Source: Membranipora membranacea
Lineage: Eukaryota > Bryozoa > Gymnolaemata > Cheilostomatida > Membraniporidae
Direction: 5' to 3'
Assembly (NCBI GenBank): GCA_914767715.1
Contig: OU612071.1
Coordinates: forward strand, 25,169,681 to 25,233,680
DNA length: 64,000 bases
Positions 46,220 through 58,893 of this stretch are shown here, in pieces; position 1 is the stretch's first letter; each line of letters opens with the position of its first letter. The notes beneath the pieces were generated by a model. That model was not told where the DNA came from. It made no database searches and saw only the letters and a program-made list of their open reading frames with translations. A program made the translations under genes and the position numbers.

Positions 46220-47511
46220 AACTTTTGAGAATTGGCATAGGCACCATTAATTTGTTTTGTCAAAAAAGAAGTTTATAACAAGGAGACAATTTTGATTAAA
46301 TCAACCACTCGGACTAACTTGTGCAATAAAAAACTCAAACCAAAATCAACCCGCTACCGATAAAGTCACATCTCCATTTCCAAAGCTTCTTTCTCCAGTG
46401 TTGGCTGGATGTGAACATTGTTAATGTATTTGTGTAATGTGAACGGCTTAGCCTGAAAAAAAAGCTAGGAAGGAAAACTGTATGGTGAAAGATTTTTGTG
46501 GTGGGAAAACAGCACTGTGGTAAATTGTCCTGTTGGGAAAAGTTGTTTGGTGGGAAAACGGTCTGGTGGGAAAATGGCTTGTTGAGAAAATATCTAGGTG
46601 GTAAAATGGATTGGTGGGAAAACGTCCAGGTGGAAATCTAGATTGGTGGGAAAACATGCAGGTGTGAAAATGTCACAGTGGGAAATCATCTCCAAATTTA
46701 TCTCCAAACAGACTGTTTAGATCACAGGCTATCAGTATTTTTAATAAATAACACTATAAGTTTATTTTCTTAAAAAATTCTTTATAAATTTGAAGTCCTT
46801 GAGTTTTGTTTAATTTTGTGTCATTTGGCTAAAGGTTAAGTTCCAATGTCTGGTGACCTAAGATGAACCCTTGGTCCTTATTCCTAACCTTTTTCAAGAT
46901 TATCGAAAACAATAACAGACAATAATAGATTAATTTATTTCAGCTTATTGTGTCAATTTGACAAATGTGTTTAATTAACCCTTGAATTTCGCACTCAAGA
47001 TCCATCAATCATAATTAGTTGACACAAACTCACTACAGTTCACTTATTAATAATGAATAATTTGTGAATAAGGATACTTCCGATACCATGTTGTGTTGTG
47101 ATCGTTGCACATTCAGAAGAAAATATGGCTGCTTCTATACACTAAGGTAATTTTCAACATGATGTTCTTTATGATGATTGAGTATGAAAATGTCATCTGA
47201 CACTAACGCCAAACTTTCACTGTATAATGCCCTCATAACCCTACTAGACAACGTCACAGAGCCTATCAGTAAAGTGGCTGTGAACTACGTCAGAGCTTGT
47301 CCATCAATTTCAGCAGTGCCTTCAATACCATATACCAAGCTAGTCTAATCTGATCAAACCCTTTTAAACTGTATATACAACTTCTCCATGCGCTCTCTCA
47401 AAAGTCAAAGCTCACGGTGAAACATCACAAATCCCAAACAATTGATTTTTGTAAACTCCCTCTCCATCAAAGACTTGGAAACTAAAGAAGCTGTCTTTAG
47501 CAACAAGCTAT

Positions 47512-48204
47512 CACAGAGTAAGGATATACAGAGAGGACACTTCAATGATCGTTATAGTACCTGCGGTTTTTATCCACTGGGGGAAATTCATCAATCTGGC
47601 CACCTGCCAATTTCAGAATATATATAAGTTACAGCGGAGTTTTGTCATGCAGACATAGCCACCTTTGATAGGTCATAATTAATTCTGTATTTATCCTAGA
47701 CTGATTTCCAACTTTTCTGAAATGTCCAACCTTCAAGCTATACACCATATTGTTGTCATTTTATGCTAGGATTCCTAGGCTATGAGTAAACCAGGTTTTT
47801 AAAATGAGTTTTACCATATAGATTTACATGGCTTAGGGCAATGCACGAACATTTCCTAATTTTGATGACCAGCCGTCTATCAATTGTCACATGTAAATCT
47901 ATATGAAAAAACTCAATATAAAAACCTGGATAACTCTTAGCCTATGAATCCTAGCAAAAAATGACAATAATATGGTGTATAGCTTGAAGGTTTCTAACAA
48001 AGTTGGAATTCAGTCTTTAGGATAAATTCAGAATGAATTATGGCCCATCAAAGGTAGAGATGTCTGCAAGAAAAATGACATTATAACATATAGAGATAAT
48101 GAGTTTTCGGCATCCAGCTGTGCACAATTTTCCCCCAGCTAATCGAAAACGGCAGGCACTATAACGATCATTGAAGTGTCCTCTCTGTATATCCTTACTC
48201 TGTG
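47512..48204 (-). mobile_element. Foldback element, 693-bp copy in U3
   Basis: Same family as 36224, in the inverse orientation because U3 is inverted relative to U2. It is flanked by AAGCTAT (47505-47511) and TAGCTAT (48205-48211), one mismatch. Two inverted arms of about 330 bp make up nearly all of it. The shared site with U2 means that insertion happened before U2 and U3 were duplicated. Confidence 0.85.
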
Positions 48205-50799
48205 TAGCTATCTAAACCAGTGCCCCCTATAATCACCGCCCTAATCACCACGAACACAAATACTGTGGCACAACTATACAAAAGGCTAAACTATAATCGT
48301 TGCCATTATTAGTGAAGCTGAGCAGAAACCCACCAAGCAGCTAGCCAAGTTGAAGATGAAAATATCAGTATTATAACTAGCATAAATTAAGTTTATGAGA
48401 TTCACCAATGCAAACTAAAGACAAATTGCTTATGGATGATATGCTGGGCTAACAAAGTTGTAGTAAGATACCATGTTAATGCCAGGAAAAAGAATTTCCG
48501 TGCAGAATGTGTATGTTTGATAACTATCTTTTTAGCTACGTTTTAACACACACACGCGACACACACACGCGCGCACCCACGCACTCATGCACACACATAC
48601 ATCAAACATACATACATACAAGAATTAACCCACTCCCAGAGATGAAGTAGGGATCAAGTATCAAACTCACCTGATTACACGCTGAAGACCCAGTAAACTT
48701 CCAAAGTTCACACTGCATACAGAGGAGAGACTGATAAGGACATGTATGACAGAGCTACAGCCTCGGCTACACCTGTGCTGTGGGCAGACAACTGTCTTCT
48801 CCTAGCAGGCTGCAAAATAAATGTCAGGTCAATGAAGAATACAGACAGTAAATTGAGTAGAAATAAGAGCAGGATATAGGACCAAAATGTGTTGGAAGTT
48901 AGGGGCAAAGATCTATATTTGTGTATCTGATACCTCATAACTGTCGATGTCTGCCATTCTAGTCAGATTATTTCATGGTGTTAGTCTTATATATCTGAAT
49001 GAGTTTGAACAGGTCATTGTCACTGATACATCGTATCGGGTTAGTAGCTTGCATTGTACAAGTTATCAGACTAGATGCTTACAGTTTGATCAATACAGAT
49101 TTTGAGTCTAGAAAAAATGTAGACTTACTGTACTTATGCAAACTTACTTCTATTATGGAGTAAAAATTCTTTATCACTATCACCAACGGCTAACAAGCGC
49201 AATGAATAATTGTTTATTGTCCCCCCTTTCCTCTCGCAAAGTAAATTACACAATCTGAGCTGAGGGGGAGGGCGTTCTGACCAACAAGCTGTGTAAAGCT
49301 ATGGGTACTACTAAAATGATCGATGTAGTGACAGACATAAGCAGTCAGGAATCTAGTTATCATCATGAAGGCTTCTAACTGATGGTAATAGATGAATATT
49401 TGATGCCTTCAATATTAATTGATTGACCCAATAAGTATCGTGTGTTGCAATGTTGGTAGGCCGTATATTTTATAGCGACCCTAGCAGCTAATTACCCACG
49501 CAGTCTATCCTACGCTGTGTAATATCCAGCTAGTTATATAAACCAAGCTTAGGCAGAAGAAGTACAATTTTATATACGGCTAGATTAGCTGCTGTCCCAG
49601 TTGCCCTGTTCCAAATCTCTGTGAGACATTTCACGTGAATTTCAATAAATTAATTTAGAAGTCATGGAATATGATAAAACATTTTTTATTACTCACGTGA
49701 CCTTGAGGTCAGTCTCTAATACAGTTTGTTACTTTTGTGTCTTATGTTCTGTACGCTGTTGGCAAGCTGCCGATTGACCTGAGAGAAAGTTAGATTTGAT
49801 GACTTTCTAAGAATGAAAAACAATAGATGCATAACAAACAAACTACAATGGTAGCAGATCAAGATCCTGAAACAGATTATAAACAGATCACCACCATGTA
49901 CACAATCGTAAACATGTTTCCATCACCATCTCCCAGATGGTTAAGCTTTAGAGAAGCAAGGCTTACCAGAAACTCCTCTTCCTACAGTCTAGATCCTTCT
50001 AATCCTGATCTACTGCAGCGCAGTACAGTCAGATACAAATTTACTTCGGAGACAAACGGTCGAGTTTGTCATGCCTCGATATGAAAATGCATGATAACAT
50101 ATCTGGATTGAATATACAGCTCATAAGAGGTATAGCTTATCACAAATGAAATAAAATACCCACAACAAATACCACACATTATTCTCATGCAAAAGTTTGA
50201 TGTTATCTTTATTATTCATCGGTGTGGGTGTAATGTGTCGATATTCTATAACGCTTAGAAATCATTGTTTTTAAACAATTTTATTAAGCGTTTCATAAAT
50301 AAAATTTATTATTATTAGTGTATTCAAATTAGAGACTAGATTCATTCAATCATGTCAAGTTCGTTACAAGCTAAATTTTAAAAGCATTCTCAAATGCAAA
50401 TTGGAATTTAGCCATATCAATTCCACATAGATGACTTGAATAGGCAGTGCAGTGAGAGTATTTATAATCTTTGGTATTATTAGTTTAGGCAGTGCAGTAT
50501 TATTTACATAGCTTATCACAACTAGAATCTAATACCTGATCATTCATTAATAATATGGCATAAATTATTGTAAGGCAACATTTAGCATTGTTTATATATT
50601 ATTCATCTCTGCCAACGAGCAAAATCTGAGTTTTTAGCTTACATTCTAAAATCGCCTGAGTTGAACCCAAAAATCTGAGTAACTCGGGCTAAACCTGAGT
50701 GGTTGAGAGCCCTGTCGGAAACAATGGGGAGTAAACTGTTCTCATGCTGGAGCCATACTAATAGATGGTAAATACATTAATATTTGAGTGTTGGCTATG

Positions 50800-51045
50800 T
50801 GTTGTCAGTCCAGAAATGCAACCGCCGATGGCAAGAAAATAGAGTATAAAAGCAGAAGCATCTACAACCAATTATATCTGTTGCTGGAAAATGGAGATAT
50901 CTGGCTCCCTCTGGCATACCTATCAAAGACAGGTGATGTCAGAGGATATTGGCCAACAATAAAGCTGCCCATTGCCAACCTCTACAGAAGGTTGCTGGCT
51001 AAACCTTGCCGGCTGGGAGTAAGCTTTTTTTGTCAAGCTTGGTAG
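50800..51045 (+). other. Short open frame at the end of U3
   Basis: Reads …KKIEYKSRSIYNQLYLLL… and …GDIWLPLAYLSKTGDVRG…, also open in U4 (51733-51996, reverse). Both lack a known domain. About nine base differences are mostly amino-acid changing, so I do not call it a functional gene. Confidence 0.4.
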
Positions 51046-51756
51046 AACTACTAGGCCTAAGTTAATTTTGTTCCCGTAATATAGTTAAAGCGAATAAGCT
51101 ACGATTATGTCAATACATGCAGTAAATCAAGCCGGCAATGAAAGCCTGAAAGCCACACAGGGTGAGAAAATCTAGAAGAAAATAGTTATGTACTAAAAGG
51201 TAAGTAATAAGTCTATGTAGTGGGCCTAACTAACTAACCTGATATGTTGATGATGTGACTGTGGGTTAGTTAAAGCAAACAAGCTACAATTATCATAAGG
51301 TGCACATAGTGCTGGTAATTATTAAGGCAAAAGAACACTCATTGATATGATTTCTTGAGAGGCGAATGTCAGTCAATTAACTAATTACGATTGTGCAGAA
51401 CTACTATATTTCTAAGCCGACTAGATAATTACTCACTGAGAAACTTTCAATGGGACAGAAACACTCTCACGGTGTGTGATTTAATTAGCTTACAACTGTG
51501 GAGTAGTCCTATCATAAGGTTTGTTGTCATGTTGTCATACATGTACTTTGTACATGTATCAAGAGTTACCATCAGCTACCCTGACCTATATATGACAGAG
51601 ACTGACTTGACCGTGACCTTGATTGAAGAGGCACACATGGGCACTTGAATACTGACTTTCATGAATAATTAAGATAAGACGACTGATGTTATGAGCTGAC
51701 AGTAACATCGAGCCGTAACAATGATTGGTGGATTATTTATATATAATCACAAGGGT
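51020..51756. other. Spacer between the U3 end and U4
   Basis: 51050-51170 (GGCCTAAGTTAATTTTG … AATAAGCTACGATTATG … AGCCACACAGGGTGA) is a third copy of a block found near the outer ends of both duplication arms (about 6395-6520 and 63440-63560). The frame 51391-51648 has no recognisable motif. Confidence 0.5.
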
Positions 51757-52693
51757 TCCCAGCCGGCTAGGTTTAGCCAGCAACCTTCTGTAGAGGTTGC
51801 CAATGGGCAGCTTCATTGTTGGCCGATATCCTCTGACATCACCTGTCTTTGATAGGTATGCCAGAGGGAGCCAGATATCCCCATTTCCTAGCAACAGATA
51901 TAATTGGTTGTAGATGCTTCTGCTTTTATACTCTATTTTCTTGCCATTGGCGGTTGCAGAAATAACTTTTCTGGACTGACAACACATAGCCAACACCCAA
52001 ATATTAATGTATTTACCATTTATTAGTATGGCTCCAGCATGAGAACAGTTTACTCTCCAGTGTTTTCGACAGGGCTCTCAACCACTCAGGTTTAGCCCGA
52101 GTTACTCAGATTTTTGGGTTCAACTCAGGCTACTCAGGGGATTTTAGAATGTAAGCTAAAAACTCAGATTTTGCTCGTTGGCAGAGATGAATAATATATA
52201 AACAATGCTAAATGTTGCCCTAATAATTTTATTTAATAATTTAATAATTTATGCCATATTATTAATGAATGATCAGGTATTAAATTCTTGTTGTGATAAG
52301 CTATGTAAATAATACTGCACTGCCTAAACTAATAATACCAAAGATTATAAATACTCTCACTGCACTGCCTATTCAAGTCATTTATGTGAAATTGATATGG
52401 CTAAATTCCAATTTGCATTTGAGAATGCTTTTAAAATTTAGCTTGTTACGAACTTGACATGATTGAATGAATATAGTCTCTAATTTGAATACACTAATAA
52501 TAATCAATTTTATTTATGAAACGCTTAATAAAATTGTTTAAAAACAATGATTTCTAAGCGTTATACAATATCGACACATTACACCCACACCCCAACTGAG
52601 ATGAATAATAAAGATAACATCAAACTTTTGCATGAGAATAATGTGTGGTATTTGTTGTGGGTATTTTATTTCATTTGTGATAAGCTATGCTCT
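51757..52693 (-). repeat. Composite repeat U, copy 4 (fragment, minus orientation)
   Basis: Reverse complement of about 50130-51019 in U3, including the AGGCAGTGCAGTATTATTTA segment that U1 lacks, so it is closer to U3 than to U1. With U3 it forms a 0.9-kb-arm inverted repeat around a 738-bp loop. Confidence 0.85.
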
Positions 52694-53094
52694 TATTGAA
52701 CTGCCAATCCCAGTGATTTGCGAAATAGATTATTATGTCTAAATAGAAGTTGGAATTTTAGACATGTTAAAAAAGTGATTTTGCAGGTGAACCGGATAAA
52801 TCCAGGCAATGATTTCAATAGCATCACATTACATTAATTATGCCTTTTTACCCTGGCGCCTCGATTCGTCAGCCTTCAAATCAATATTTTTACATACATC
52901 ATATTTTAACATCATGGGGATACATTTTCGCCTTTGGCACCGGCCTTGGTTAGTACATATGAATTTGTCAATCTGGATCAAATCTAAAATTGTTTACGAT
53001 TTTATGTTTACAGGAAATGCTCTAGGTGTTTATTGATTTACTTGCTATCAAAAACATGAAATGTTGCGAGAAAAGGATGCGTATACTTTGTCAA
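52694..53094. other. Non-coding stretch before the right arm
   Basis: No repeat partner seen in the window and no ORF beyond a 75-codon frame without motifs. Confidence 0.35.
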
Positions 53095-53253
53095 TAACGT
53101 GATATCAAGAAAACATACATGACATAACGAGAGGATTCATACTCCGAGCTACGGAAATGAGATGACAAAATCATGCTCACTATACCATGAGGCATTCGGG
53201 CTGTTGAGAAAATTAACTATAAATGACACTAATCCTGTAGAAAATCCCGCTGT

Positions 53254-53410
53254 GTATAACACAGTGTATGACACAGTGTGTAACACAGTGTATAACACAG
53301 TGTATGACACAGTGTATAACACAGTGTGTTACGCCGTGTATTACGCAGTGTATCACGCATTGTATCACACAGTGCATTACGCAGTGCATTACGCGTTGTA
53401 TGCATGTGTA
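53254..53410 (+). repeat. 10-bp tandem repeat (ACACAGTGTAT-like)
   Basis: About 15 units of GTATAACACA/GTGTATGACACA type in the intron after exon 13 of the decayed copy. The unit core ACACAGTGT is itself palindromic. Open frames on both strands here are repeat products. In the left arm the array is split (13500-13562 and 14156-14265). Confidence 0.85.
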
Positions 53411-55109
53411 CCACGCTGGGTACTACACCTTGAATTATTCAATGCCTCACGCCGGGTACTATGTTATGTGATATGTATTGTATTATGCTGTGTATTACGC
53501 AGTGTAGAAGACCGAGTACTATTCTTGTATTTCACAATAAAAGTTTTCTTTACCTTTATGATATTTTTAGAGAGGTTGATCTCGTTAGCGTCTTGCCTCA
53601 TCTTATCCATGATTATATCGAGCTGATTCTTTCTATCTTGATTCTCAAGGTCGGGATCTCGTCTGGCCAGCAGTAACTTTTCCTGTAAAGCTCTCTCTGT
53701 CTGAGCTAATCCAATCTGTAAATGAGAAAATTACTTCTCATAAGCTATATAAACAAAAGCCAGGGGGGTCTTATAATTACAAAGATCGATGCTTTACTAT
53801 AGCAAATCATCACCATCACATCGCTCAAAATAAACGATCACTTGGTGTTTCAATTAGACAAATTCCTTCCCAGATCGCTCACTCATAATGTATATAGTTC
53901 AATCAATGGGTGACTGATTTCTGAGCAAGACACTAGCAGGTCTCAATAACTCATTGAGTGAGTGGTCAGATTGTGGGCTGTTTTTAATAGAAAGACCCTC
54001 CAAGTCATGCCAGTATTAGGGAACTTCCTTAGGAATGATGAGATCTTCAGGGTCCCTCATCAAACTGTTTTCAGACAGTATTTCATATTTCTTGGTAACT
54101 CTAGTATAATACGTACCTCATGAACATCCCAGATATGAGCAGCTCCCTTAAATAGAAGCTGAAGTTGTTCTGTTATCTGATTACCCTGCTTCTCTCTCTC
54201 TCTGTATAACAGTGTCAAACTTAAATAACTTGAATATATATATACTTGTAAAACAGTCTTAAACTTGGATAACTCGAACGTATACATCGCAAGCTAGCAC
54301 TAAGAATAGGTGGCAAAGAATTAGCTGTCATACTTATACACAAGAAATATTTGTATCACATCACTGAGCTGACTTTGTTACATAATATATAGCAGGGACA
54401 CCTAGCATATCCGAAAGTCTCTGATAAAATTAAGGGCATACATCCATCACACTAGTATTGTAAAGGTTGTCAGCCATTGATGGGTGAAAGTTGATAGATT
54501 TGAGCTACAGATAAACACCCTGAGGACCAAAGATGTGTTTAGTTGTGTACAACAGACATATACATACCCTGAGTTGTGAAGCTTTGTTAGCACATTTCTC
54601 ACAGTCTTTCTCATATTCCTCATATACCTGCTGCATGTATCTCTGATTTACTTCACTCAGAAGAGAAGACAATTCCTCAATCTGATCGTTCCAAGTATAG
54701 ACAGACTTCTTAGTGGCTGTCGGGGGTCTGAACTCTTTGTAACAGAAAATTAACAAAGCTGAGATGGTGATGAGGTAGAACAGCCGATTGACCCTACCAT
54801 ATATTGCCACTAGAATCGCGAAATTCCACATTTAAAACCTATTCGGTATAACATAATCTGCCCTTATTCTCAGCTTTGTTACCTAAAGGGGGAGTAATTT
54901 ACAGAAACAAATGAAATCAGATGGTGAAATAAATGGCTAAGTGATAATGTCATCAGTTTTAACTAGTAACATGGTAGAAATGCCACTGTTTCACCAATCT
55001 GATTGATTTCATACCCTGAGTTTTACAATTAGGTGAATATTCTGAGATAAAAGCAAAGTAGACAGAATTCAATGAGCGCGCATTTCCGTGCGTGACAGCA
55101 TCAGTTTAA

Positions 55110-56316
55110 GGTAATGTCAAAGACTGATCCGAATATCAACATATCATATACCGTTGGAAAGCTGCCGAGCTACTGAAAATGAATACCTGAACAAAAACTT
55201 GATTCAATGACATTGTGTGTTATTTTAGGGAGGAAATGAGGCAGAAAACACTGTTTTTGTCAAAGCAGATGGCGGAGTCAAATTAAATGCAAGAAATTTC
55301 AAACCAGGTGGAATGCATACTTAGAGATTGCGTTTATCGTAAAATTTGATTTTTTTTTTATATATGACTAGTCTAAACTGACTTTTTACGTCGCGCCATA
55401 CAATGCATTTGTTTTTGTGAAGCCGTGAAAATATGTGAAATTTCAATCATTAATTCAGAACAGATCATAGGCTCAAAACAAAATTAATTATGATTTTCCA
55501 TTAGAGTACACTTCAATGTCATACCTATTTACTTTCAACAAATTAGCTTGCATATTGCGAAAACAGTAGACTCTCGAATAATGCTTCGTTTTCTTGAAAT
55601 TAACGCAAAAGAATGCCAAAAAACAGCTATTTTTTGGGACTTTTGAGGTGTTTTTGGCCATTCTTTTGCGTTAAATTCAAGAAAAACGAAGATGCAGTGA
55701 AAAAATCTGTTGGCATTTCCTGCGTGCACAATGGGTAATAAAAGCGGCTTCGTTTGTGAGAACTTTCAAAAAAACTTTGTTTGGCCACAATAATGGTCAT
55801 TTGGACAGCACATTTGACGTTATGCAAAATTTACGAAAAATACCAGGTGTATTCGAGTCTGCTGTTTTCGTAATATGCAAGCTAATTTCTTGAAAGTCAA
55901 TATGTATGACATTTGAAGTGTACTCTAAGGGAAAATCATAATTAATTTTGTTTCCGGTCTATGATCTGTTGTGAATTAACGATTGAAATTTCACATATTT
56001 TCACGGCTTCACCAAAAAAAATGCGTTGTATGGCGTGACGTAAAAGGTCAGTTTTGACTAGTCATATATCAAAGAAAATCAAATTTTACTATGAACTCAA
56101 TCTCTAAATATACATTCCACCTGTTTTGAAATTTCTTGCAATTAATTTGACTCCCCCATCTGCTTTAACAAAAACAGCGTTTTCTGCCTCATTTCCTCCC
56201 TTTAATGACACAACGTCATCGAATCAAGTTTTCGTTCAGGTATTCATTTTCAGTAGCTCGGCAGCTTTCCAACGGTATATGATATGTTGATATTCGGATC
56301 GGTCTTTGACATTACC
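55110..56316 (+). mobile_element. 1.2-kb near-complete palindrome flanked by TTAA
   Basis: Arms of about 480 bp begin GGTAATGTCAAAGAC at both ends in inverse orientation. The centre (about 55580-55690) is a second, shorter palindrome (CTTCGTTTTCTTGAAATTAACG and inverse), so almost the whole element folds on itself. Flanks are TTAA at 55106-55109 and 56317-56320. The left arm has the empty site ATGCTTGAACTG at 11362-11373 (one base off TTAA). TTAA duplication is typical of piggyBac and Kolobok DNA transposons. No ORF, so it is non-autonomous. It sits in the intron between exons 9 and 10 of the decayed copy. Confidence 0.85.
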
Positions 56317-56549
56317 TTAAGCATTCCTCATTCTTCCATAGAATATTATTAGCTGTGGGTTTTAGTAGGGAATTTTATGAATGGGATAATGAGAGTTCTA
56401 GGATTATCTAATATTCAAAACTATTCAAGTGACATACAACTTTGGGTATGATTGTTTGGGACTAACTTGATTGTATGGAGTAGCTCATTTCTGTGTCATG
56501 AAATCCTCAAATGACTTCAGAGCCTCCGCTACCTAAAATATAAATACTT

Positions 56550-57187
56550 GAGCTGGACTGTAATAACTCATTAACATGAAATATTACTTTTCTCACCATT
56601 GACACCTAAAACATCAATCACTCTGAAATACTCTACACCCCAAACGGGAGGCTCCTTGGTGTGATATTTGATGAGCACCTGAAGTTACACTCCCATGTAG
56701 ACCATATCATTGAAAAAACAAAGCACTCTCTTCATGGTCTTACAAGAAAAGCTGGTGTGAGATCTCATTCACTGATATTATTTTACAAAGCTAGAATTTT
56801 ATCGGTTTTATCATTTGCAGCCCCGTGCTGGTTCCCACACACCTCCCAAAATGATAAGGATAAACTGGAGAGATTTCAAAAGCTCTGCACCAGAGTTATG
56901 ATTCAATATTATGAGGAAGAGTATGAAGAGAGACTTTCTTTACTAAAGCTCGAAGAGCTAAAAGTACATCTTGAGATTCTTTGTTTTCGATATATTGCAA
57001 AGGTTAAAGAATATTATGAGAATCATCCGTGCAAAATATTTTTGGAAGCCTGAAATCATCGTTTTATAAATAGGACAGCATTTATAGACAATGATATTTT
57101 TCATAAATACACCTGAATGCTTTGTTTTTATTTATTTGTTTATACATGGTCTTTATTTGTCATTGGCTTTGATTGGCAATAGTAAAG

Positions 57188-57217
<30 letters not shown>
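56550..57217 (+). mobile_element. LINE reverse transcriptase 3' fragment in the right arm
   Basis: Frame 56661-57053 (131 codons) encodes the thumb and C-terminus of a CR1-like LINE: LLGVIFDEHLKLHSHVDHI, FYKARILSVLSFAAPCWF, LERFQKLCTRV. It ends in a TA microsatellite (57187-57216) that probably derives from its 3' tail. Absent from the left arm. Truncated at its 5' side, lacking the catalytic palm. Confidence 0.8.
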
Positions 57218-57218
<1 letters not shown>

Positions 57219-57790
57219 ACATCTACTTCTAGACTGGAGTCAAATAGAAATTCAAAATATGATTTTAGTTGTCAAATTAGAAGTCGCCCGCTCTTTGAAG
57301 TAAGTTCATGACAAGAGGACAACTTCAGGCAAATCTGTCAATGAAATTACATTCCTCCCCTCAACTCATAAATCTTGGCCTCAAATAGCCCGTACAGGTG
57401 GTGGATGATAGGATATTGAAGTCATCACCGACTTGGTTTTCTCATCCCTAAGTTGTCTTTTGTTACTTACCTTGAATTTTTTCCATTCTTTATTTTTGAG
57501 GTTATATAGGTCATGCATCTTTCTCTACCTCTCTATATCAGCTGATAATAATCTCATATTGATCTCACAGTAACATCTTGTTACTCAGTATAGTCTCATT
57601 AAGTAGCTGTGATTCCTTGTCTATAACCTTATCAAGGTCGGGCTTTGCAGCGCGAGCGATCGACTTCAGTATATCTGTGTACTTCCTCAGTACTACTGTC
57701 ACCTACAAAAAGAAATACACAAACCAGTAAGTTGAAGTTGTGATATATAATGTGGTTTATTGTTAGCTTGTGGCGTACTCTCAACTTTAA

Positions 57791-58166
57791 GGGCAACCAA
57801 GGTTTCGCAGCAATGCATTAATTGGTAGCAAATAATGTGCTGGGCAGCATCAGCTTTGTGCATTACGCGATGCAAAACTCAAAGTAGTTGCTGACTCTAT
57901 GTTGGGTAACACTTCAGTTTAAGGGAGGTTCCAAGACATCGCTGTAATGATGATAGAGCACAGGCTAAATAATAACAGGGACAGGAAACTGCTATGTGGT
58001 ATTCTCTTTTAGCTGAGTTTGAGTACCTGATGGAAGAAATGTTTCACAAGAATTCTGGCTGAATAATCATCCGAATTATATTTTGTCTTTTTCCCCATGC
58101 AGAAGGTGCAATCTGTTATTAATCAATGGCCATCAATGAGAAGTTGTTTGAAACCTTGGTTGCCCT
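57791..58166 (+). mobile_element. 375-bp MITE with TTAA flanks
   Basis: Terminal inverted repeats GGGCAACCAAGGTTTC and GAAACCTTGGTTGCCC, flanked by TTAA at 57787-57790 and 58167-58170 (a T before the right TTAA leaves the exact edge open by 1 bp). The left arm lacks it at about 10500. Its ends differ from those of the 55110 element, so it is a second TTAA family. No ORF. Confidence 0.8.
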
Positions 58167-58820
58167 TTAACAAATAACATAATATTACAAACTGTTTAAG
58201 TTTTTGAGGTTGAACCCGATAGGTCAACATACATATATACTTCCTCTCATATCAGATGAGAGGCCGTTTCTGGGGAGGTTTGACAACATGGATAGACTAT
58301 TGACAGCATTGTGATACCAGATATAGCACAAAATTCTTTGGTCTTTGGAATCATAAGAGTCTAAAAATATGATGAGACTATTGATACCATGCTGTTACGA
58401 CTGGGAGCCTGAGACAGACTAGAAGTGATGTCATACCCTGTTAGTTCTTTCATCCTCTATAGTATTTAACATCTGAGTTGTATTATTTATATAGAGACGT
58501 CTCTGTGATGATTTCTGTTGTATGTCAGACCAGGTCGTCTGTAACTCTGTCTGTGTATGAGACAGTAACTTCTACAAACAGGTAATAACAATATGAGGAA
58601 CCATCCCTCTCTACCCCGGAGTCACAGATTTATAGTGAAGAACTAAGGCTATAGTAACTTCCAAGGACAGTTTTGATCCCTCTGTATCTCTTGTAGTTTT
58701 TGTTTGAGTCAAACCTCAGATAGGAGCAGATGGTCAGCTAACAGACTATTTTCACTAGGCTAGAGTAACTTGTGTAATTTTATAATAGTATCTGATAGAG
58801 ACTGGTGATTACAAAACAAC

Positions 58821-58893
58821 TAGCCCTGATGAGACTTGAACCCACAATCTTCTGATTCGAAGTCAGACGCCTTGTCCATTAGGCCACAGAGCC
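58821..58893 (-). tRNA. tRNA-Arg (anticodon TCG), right arm copy
   Basis: 73-nt inverse counterpart of the tRNA at 9697. Anticodon loop CTTCGAA is unchanged. The D arm (GTGGCCTAATGG) is closer to the usual animal form than in the left copy. The T arm has TTCAAGT and CTCAT instead of TTCGAGT and CCCAT, turning a G-C pair into G-U. It probably still folds, and may be functional although the host gene copy is dead. Confidence 0.85.

Larger units (their letters stand above)
45687..51019 (+). repeat. Composite repeat U, copy 3 (plus orientation, longest)
   Basis: The only copy containing both halves: 45687-48358 pairs in inverse with U2, and about 47200-50815 runs parallel to U1. It extends past the point where U1 stops, through a short ORF to GCCGGCTGGG at 51019, where it pairs in inverse with U4. 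Contents in order: conserved frame (reverse), minisatellite, LINE fragment with foldback element, CA microsatellite, unique AT-rich DNA. Confidence 0.85.

Noticed and set aside
53162-53626. Frames with repeated Tyr/Val/Thr or Thr/Gln/Cys residues
   Set aside because: They arise from the 10-bp tandem repeat and are open on both strands.
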